From contig NZ_QRDJ01000007.1 of assembly GCF_003385845.1 (NCBI RefSeq), positions 709,380 through 773,379 of the forward strand: a stretch of DNA of 64,000 nt, in the 5' to 3' direction. Positions within the stretch are counted from its first letter, which is position 1, and the number at the start of each line of letters is the position of its first letter. Both the position numbers and the translations under genes were made by a program. The stretch comes from Kushneria indalinina DSM 14324 (GTDB lineage Bacteria > Pseudomonadota > Gammaproteobacteria > Pseudomonadales > Halomonadaceae). The notes beneath the pieces were generated by a model. It made no database searches. It worked only from the letters and a program-made list of their open reading frames with translations, and had not been told where the DNA came from. This document shows positions 61,915-64,000 of the stretch, piece after piece.

Positions 61915-64000
61915 ATGAAAAAGCCATCCTGCCGCGGGCGTGCGTCTGGCGCTCAGCGTCCACGCCGTACCGGTACTGCCGGTCGTCACGTTCTAACGTT
62001 TGTCACCACGGGCGCCTGTCTGGTCACACCCGTCATCGCCCAGGCCGATGACATCGATACCCTCACCGTCACGGCCACCAATCTTTACGACAACGTCGGC
62101 TACACCCGACATGTGACCAGTGCCGGCACCCGCATGAACCTGGCGCCGAAGGAAATCCCGCAGACGGTCAGCATCATGACCGAACAGCGCATCAGGGATC
62201 AGAATCTCGAGACGGTCGAAGACGCGCTCATGAACACCACGGGCGTCTCTGTTCGGCGTATCGACAGCGACCGGGTTCGGTTTTTTGCCCGCGGCTTTGA
62301 TATCAACAGCTATCAGTACGATGGCATCCCCACGCTGAACACCGACAGCCGCTGGTATTTCGGCGAAGGAGCACAGAACACGGCGATCTACGATCGGATC
62401 GAGGTGGTCCGCGGCGCCAACGGGCTGATGACCGGCGCCGGCAACCCGGGTGCCTCGGTCAACTTCGTGCGCAAGCACGCCGACAGCCGCGAACTGACAG
62501 GTTCGGTGTCGGGCACGCTGGGCAGCTGGGACAAGCAGCGCGGCGTGGTGGATGTCACCACCCCGCTGACCGACTCCGGCGACGTTCGCGCGCGCTTTAT
62601 CGGTGGCTATGAGGACAGCGACGGCTATCTGGATCGTTACGGCAGCCGCAAGAAGTTCGGCTACGGCATTATCGATGCCGATGTCACCGAGAACACCACT
62701 GTCTCGGTGGGCTATGACTACCAGAATACCCATAACAGCTCGCCCACCTGGGGCGGCTTCCCGCTGTGGTACAGCGACGGCGGGCGCACCAACTATACTC
62801 GCTCGTTCAGCGTGGCGCCGGACTGGTCCTACTACGACTTTGAGTCCGAAAAGGTCTTCGCCATGCTTGAACACCGCTTTGGCAATGACTGGCAGCTGCA
62901 CGGCACCGCCACGCATGAGAAAACCGAGGCCGACAGCAAGCTGGCCGCACCCTATTACGAGCCCCTTTTCTCCTCACCCGATCGCGAGACCGGGCAGGGC
63001 AGCTTTTTCTATACCGGCTGGAACAAGGGCGAGCGCAAGGTTGATTCGGTCGATGTCTACGCCAACGGACCGTTTGAGCTGATGGGGCGCCAGCATGAGC
63101 TGGTCATTGGCGGCAGCTACGCAGACCAGAGCAACGACTACGACAACCGTTTCATCGATGGCTTTAACGTAGGGGATCTCGATAACTGGAATGGCTCGGC
63201 GCCCAACACGGGCTGGGGGGATTTCTCTCCGCTTGAGCGCGCCAGCACTCAGCAGAAATCCGTCTATACCGCGGCCAGACTGTCGCTGAGTGACCCGCTG
63301 ACGCTGATCGTCGGTGCGCGCTATACCGATTGGCGCGGCAGAACCTGGGCAAGTGGGCAGGGTAACGACTCGCAGAGCCAGAGCGATGTCACCCCCTACG
63401 GTGGCCTGATTTACGACATCAACGATGTCTGGTCGGTCTACGCCAGCTATACCGAAATCTTCCAGCCGCAGAGCTACCGTCTGGAAGGCGGCAACGGCTA
63501 TCTCGATCCCCTCACGGGCAAGAACTACGAAACCGGCGTCAAGGCCGCCTGGTTTGATGGGCTGGTCAATGCCTCCTTCTCGGTCTTCCGACTTGAGCAG
63601 GACAATGTGGCTGATATCGTCGGCATTCCCGGCTCCTTTATCACCACGGCTACGCCGGTCAGCGATGTGGTCAGTGAAGGGTTCGAGGCCGAAGTGACCG
63701 GTGCGGTGACGGACAACCTCGACATGACCGCCGGTTTTACCCACTACACCGCGACCTCGGCGCAGGGTGATTTCAACCCTGACCGGCCGCGCACCCAGGC
63801 GAATCTGTTCGCCAGCTACCGCGTCCCGCAGCTTGAGCCGCTGACCGTGGGCGGCGGATTCAACTGGCAAAGCCACATCTTCGAGCGTGATGTGCCGGGG
63901 CCGCAGGGTGAGGAGAAGGTCGAGCAGGGCAGCTACACGCTGGTCAACCTGTTCGGGCGCTACGCCTTCACGCCGGATCTCTCGCTACAGGTCAACGTGC
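61915..64000 (+). CDS. TonB-dependent siderophore receptor, FhuE/FpvA-like (cut by window edge)
   Basis: Open from ATG 61915 to the right edge, 695 codons without a stop. A basic leader and hydrophobic segment ending VIAQA form the signal peptide, followed by a TonB-box-like IDTLTVTA. The plug has KEIPQTVSIMTEQRIRDQN, VEDALMNTTGVSV, RFFARGFDINSYQYDGIP and IEVVRGANGLMTGAGNPGASVNFVRK, as in hydroxamate and pyoverdine receptors such as FhuE and FpvA. Barrel strands follow. Perhaps 40-60 residues are missing. It is divergent from bioB, with a Fur-like site upstream. Ligand not certain. Confidence 0.93.
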   Translation, partial: MKKPSCRGRASGAQRPRRTGTAGRHVLTFVTTGACLVTPVIAQADDIDTLTVTATNLYDNVGYTRHVTSAGTRMNLAPKEIPQTVSIMTEQRIRDQNLETVEDALMNTTGVSVRRIDSDRVRFFARGFDINSYQYDGIPTLNTDSRWYFGEGAQNTAIYDRIEVVRGANGLMTGAGNPGASVNFVRKHADSRELTGSVSGTLGSWDKQRGVVDVTTPLTDSGDVRARFIGGYEDSDGYLDRYGSRKKFGYGIIDADVTENTTVSVGYDYQNTHNSSPTWGGFPLWYSDGGRTNYTRSFSVAPDWSYYDFESEKVFAMLEHRFGNDWQLHGTATHEKTEADSKLAAPYYEPLFSSPDRETGQGSFFYTGWNKGERKVDSVDVYANGPFELMGRQHELVIGGSYADQSNDYDNRFIDGFNVGDLDNWNGSAPNTGWGDFSPLERASTQQKSVYTAARLSLSDPLTLIVGARYTDWRGRTWASGQGNDSQSQSDVTPYGGLIYDINDVWSVYASYTEIFQPQSYRLEGGNGYLDPLTGKNYETGVKAAWFDGLVNASFSVFRLEQDNVADIVGIPGSFITTATPVSDVVSEGFEAEVTGAVTDNLDMTAGFTHYTATSAQGDFNPDRPRTQANLFASYRVPQLEPLTVGGGFNWQSHIFERDVPGPQGEEKVEQGSYTLVNLFGRYAFTPDLSLQVNV

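Overview
The window is GC-rich, densely coded bacterial DNA, and everything in it looks chromosomal. The gene set suggests a gammaproteobacterium, most likely a halophile of the Halomonadaceae (Halomonas/Kushneria-like): divergent ppsR/ppsA, an OmpW porin, a YccS-type FUSC protein, TRAP and AtoE transporters, a bioBFHCDA operon with a BirA-like box, and TonB receptors with Fur-like boxes. The assignment is inferred from gene content and protein style, without a search. No rRNA, tRNA, insertion sequence, prophage or CRISPR array was seen.

Layout. 1-6.1 kb: an asparaginase cut by the left edge, a PLP-dependent threonine/serine dehydratase-like enzyme, and the divergent pair ppsR / ppsA. 6.2-15.6 kb: a small membrane protein, a ROK repressor, and a sugar cluster with an aldose dehydrogenase close to the XylB type, an MFS sugar porter, an araFGH-type ABC transporter and an exported aldose 1-epimerase. 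15.6-25.3 kb: housekeeping and envelope genes (DCC protein, ChrA, AEC transporter, AroQ, DUF3298 lipoprotein, NlpC/P60, OmpW, M42 peptidase, LysE, GloA, MscS). 25.4-32.5 kb: a D-galactonate module, with TRAP dctPQM divergent from iclR-dgoK-dgoA-dgoD. 32.7-45.3 kb: UDP-glucose dehydrogenase, a TonB receptor, YccS, a PAS-GGDEF-EAL protein with a mutated EAL signature, an M20 amidohydrolase, a flippase-CapA pair and a small hypothetical protein. 45.4-54.8 kb: two tandem type-B carboxylesterases behind an AtoE-type short-chain fatty acid transporter, then a DUF2235 protein, SleB hydrolase, two SDRs and an ABM-domain protein. 54.9-64 kb: PepE, the biotin operon, and a divergent FhuE-like TonB receptor cut by the right edge.

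How it fits together. The sugar cluster and the dgo cluster could form most of an oxidative (De Ley-Doudoroff type) aldose pathway: uptake, mutarotation, oxidation to the aldonolactone, then galactonate dehydration, phosphorylation and aldol cleavage. No lactonase is present in the window. The operon atoE-esterase-esterase looks like a module that releases short-chain acids from esters outside the cytoplasm and takes them up.

The observations most worth following are: AAnAAnAA motifs (the Crc/Hfq target type) just upstream of araF and araH, together with a TCAATAAAACA element repeated in the same cluster; the Glu-to-Lys change in the EAL signature; an FNR/ANR-like palindrome between ompW and the M42 peptidase; a five-unit 18-bp repeat array near 52.4 kb; the esterase/AtoE operon; and paired palindromes in the dctP-iclR gap. 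I did not find a clearly unprecedented multi-gene system such as a new defence locus.
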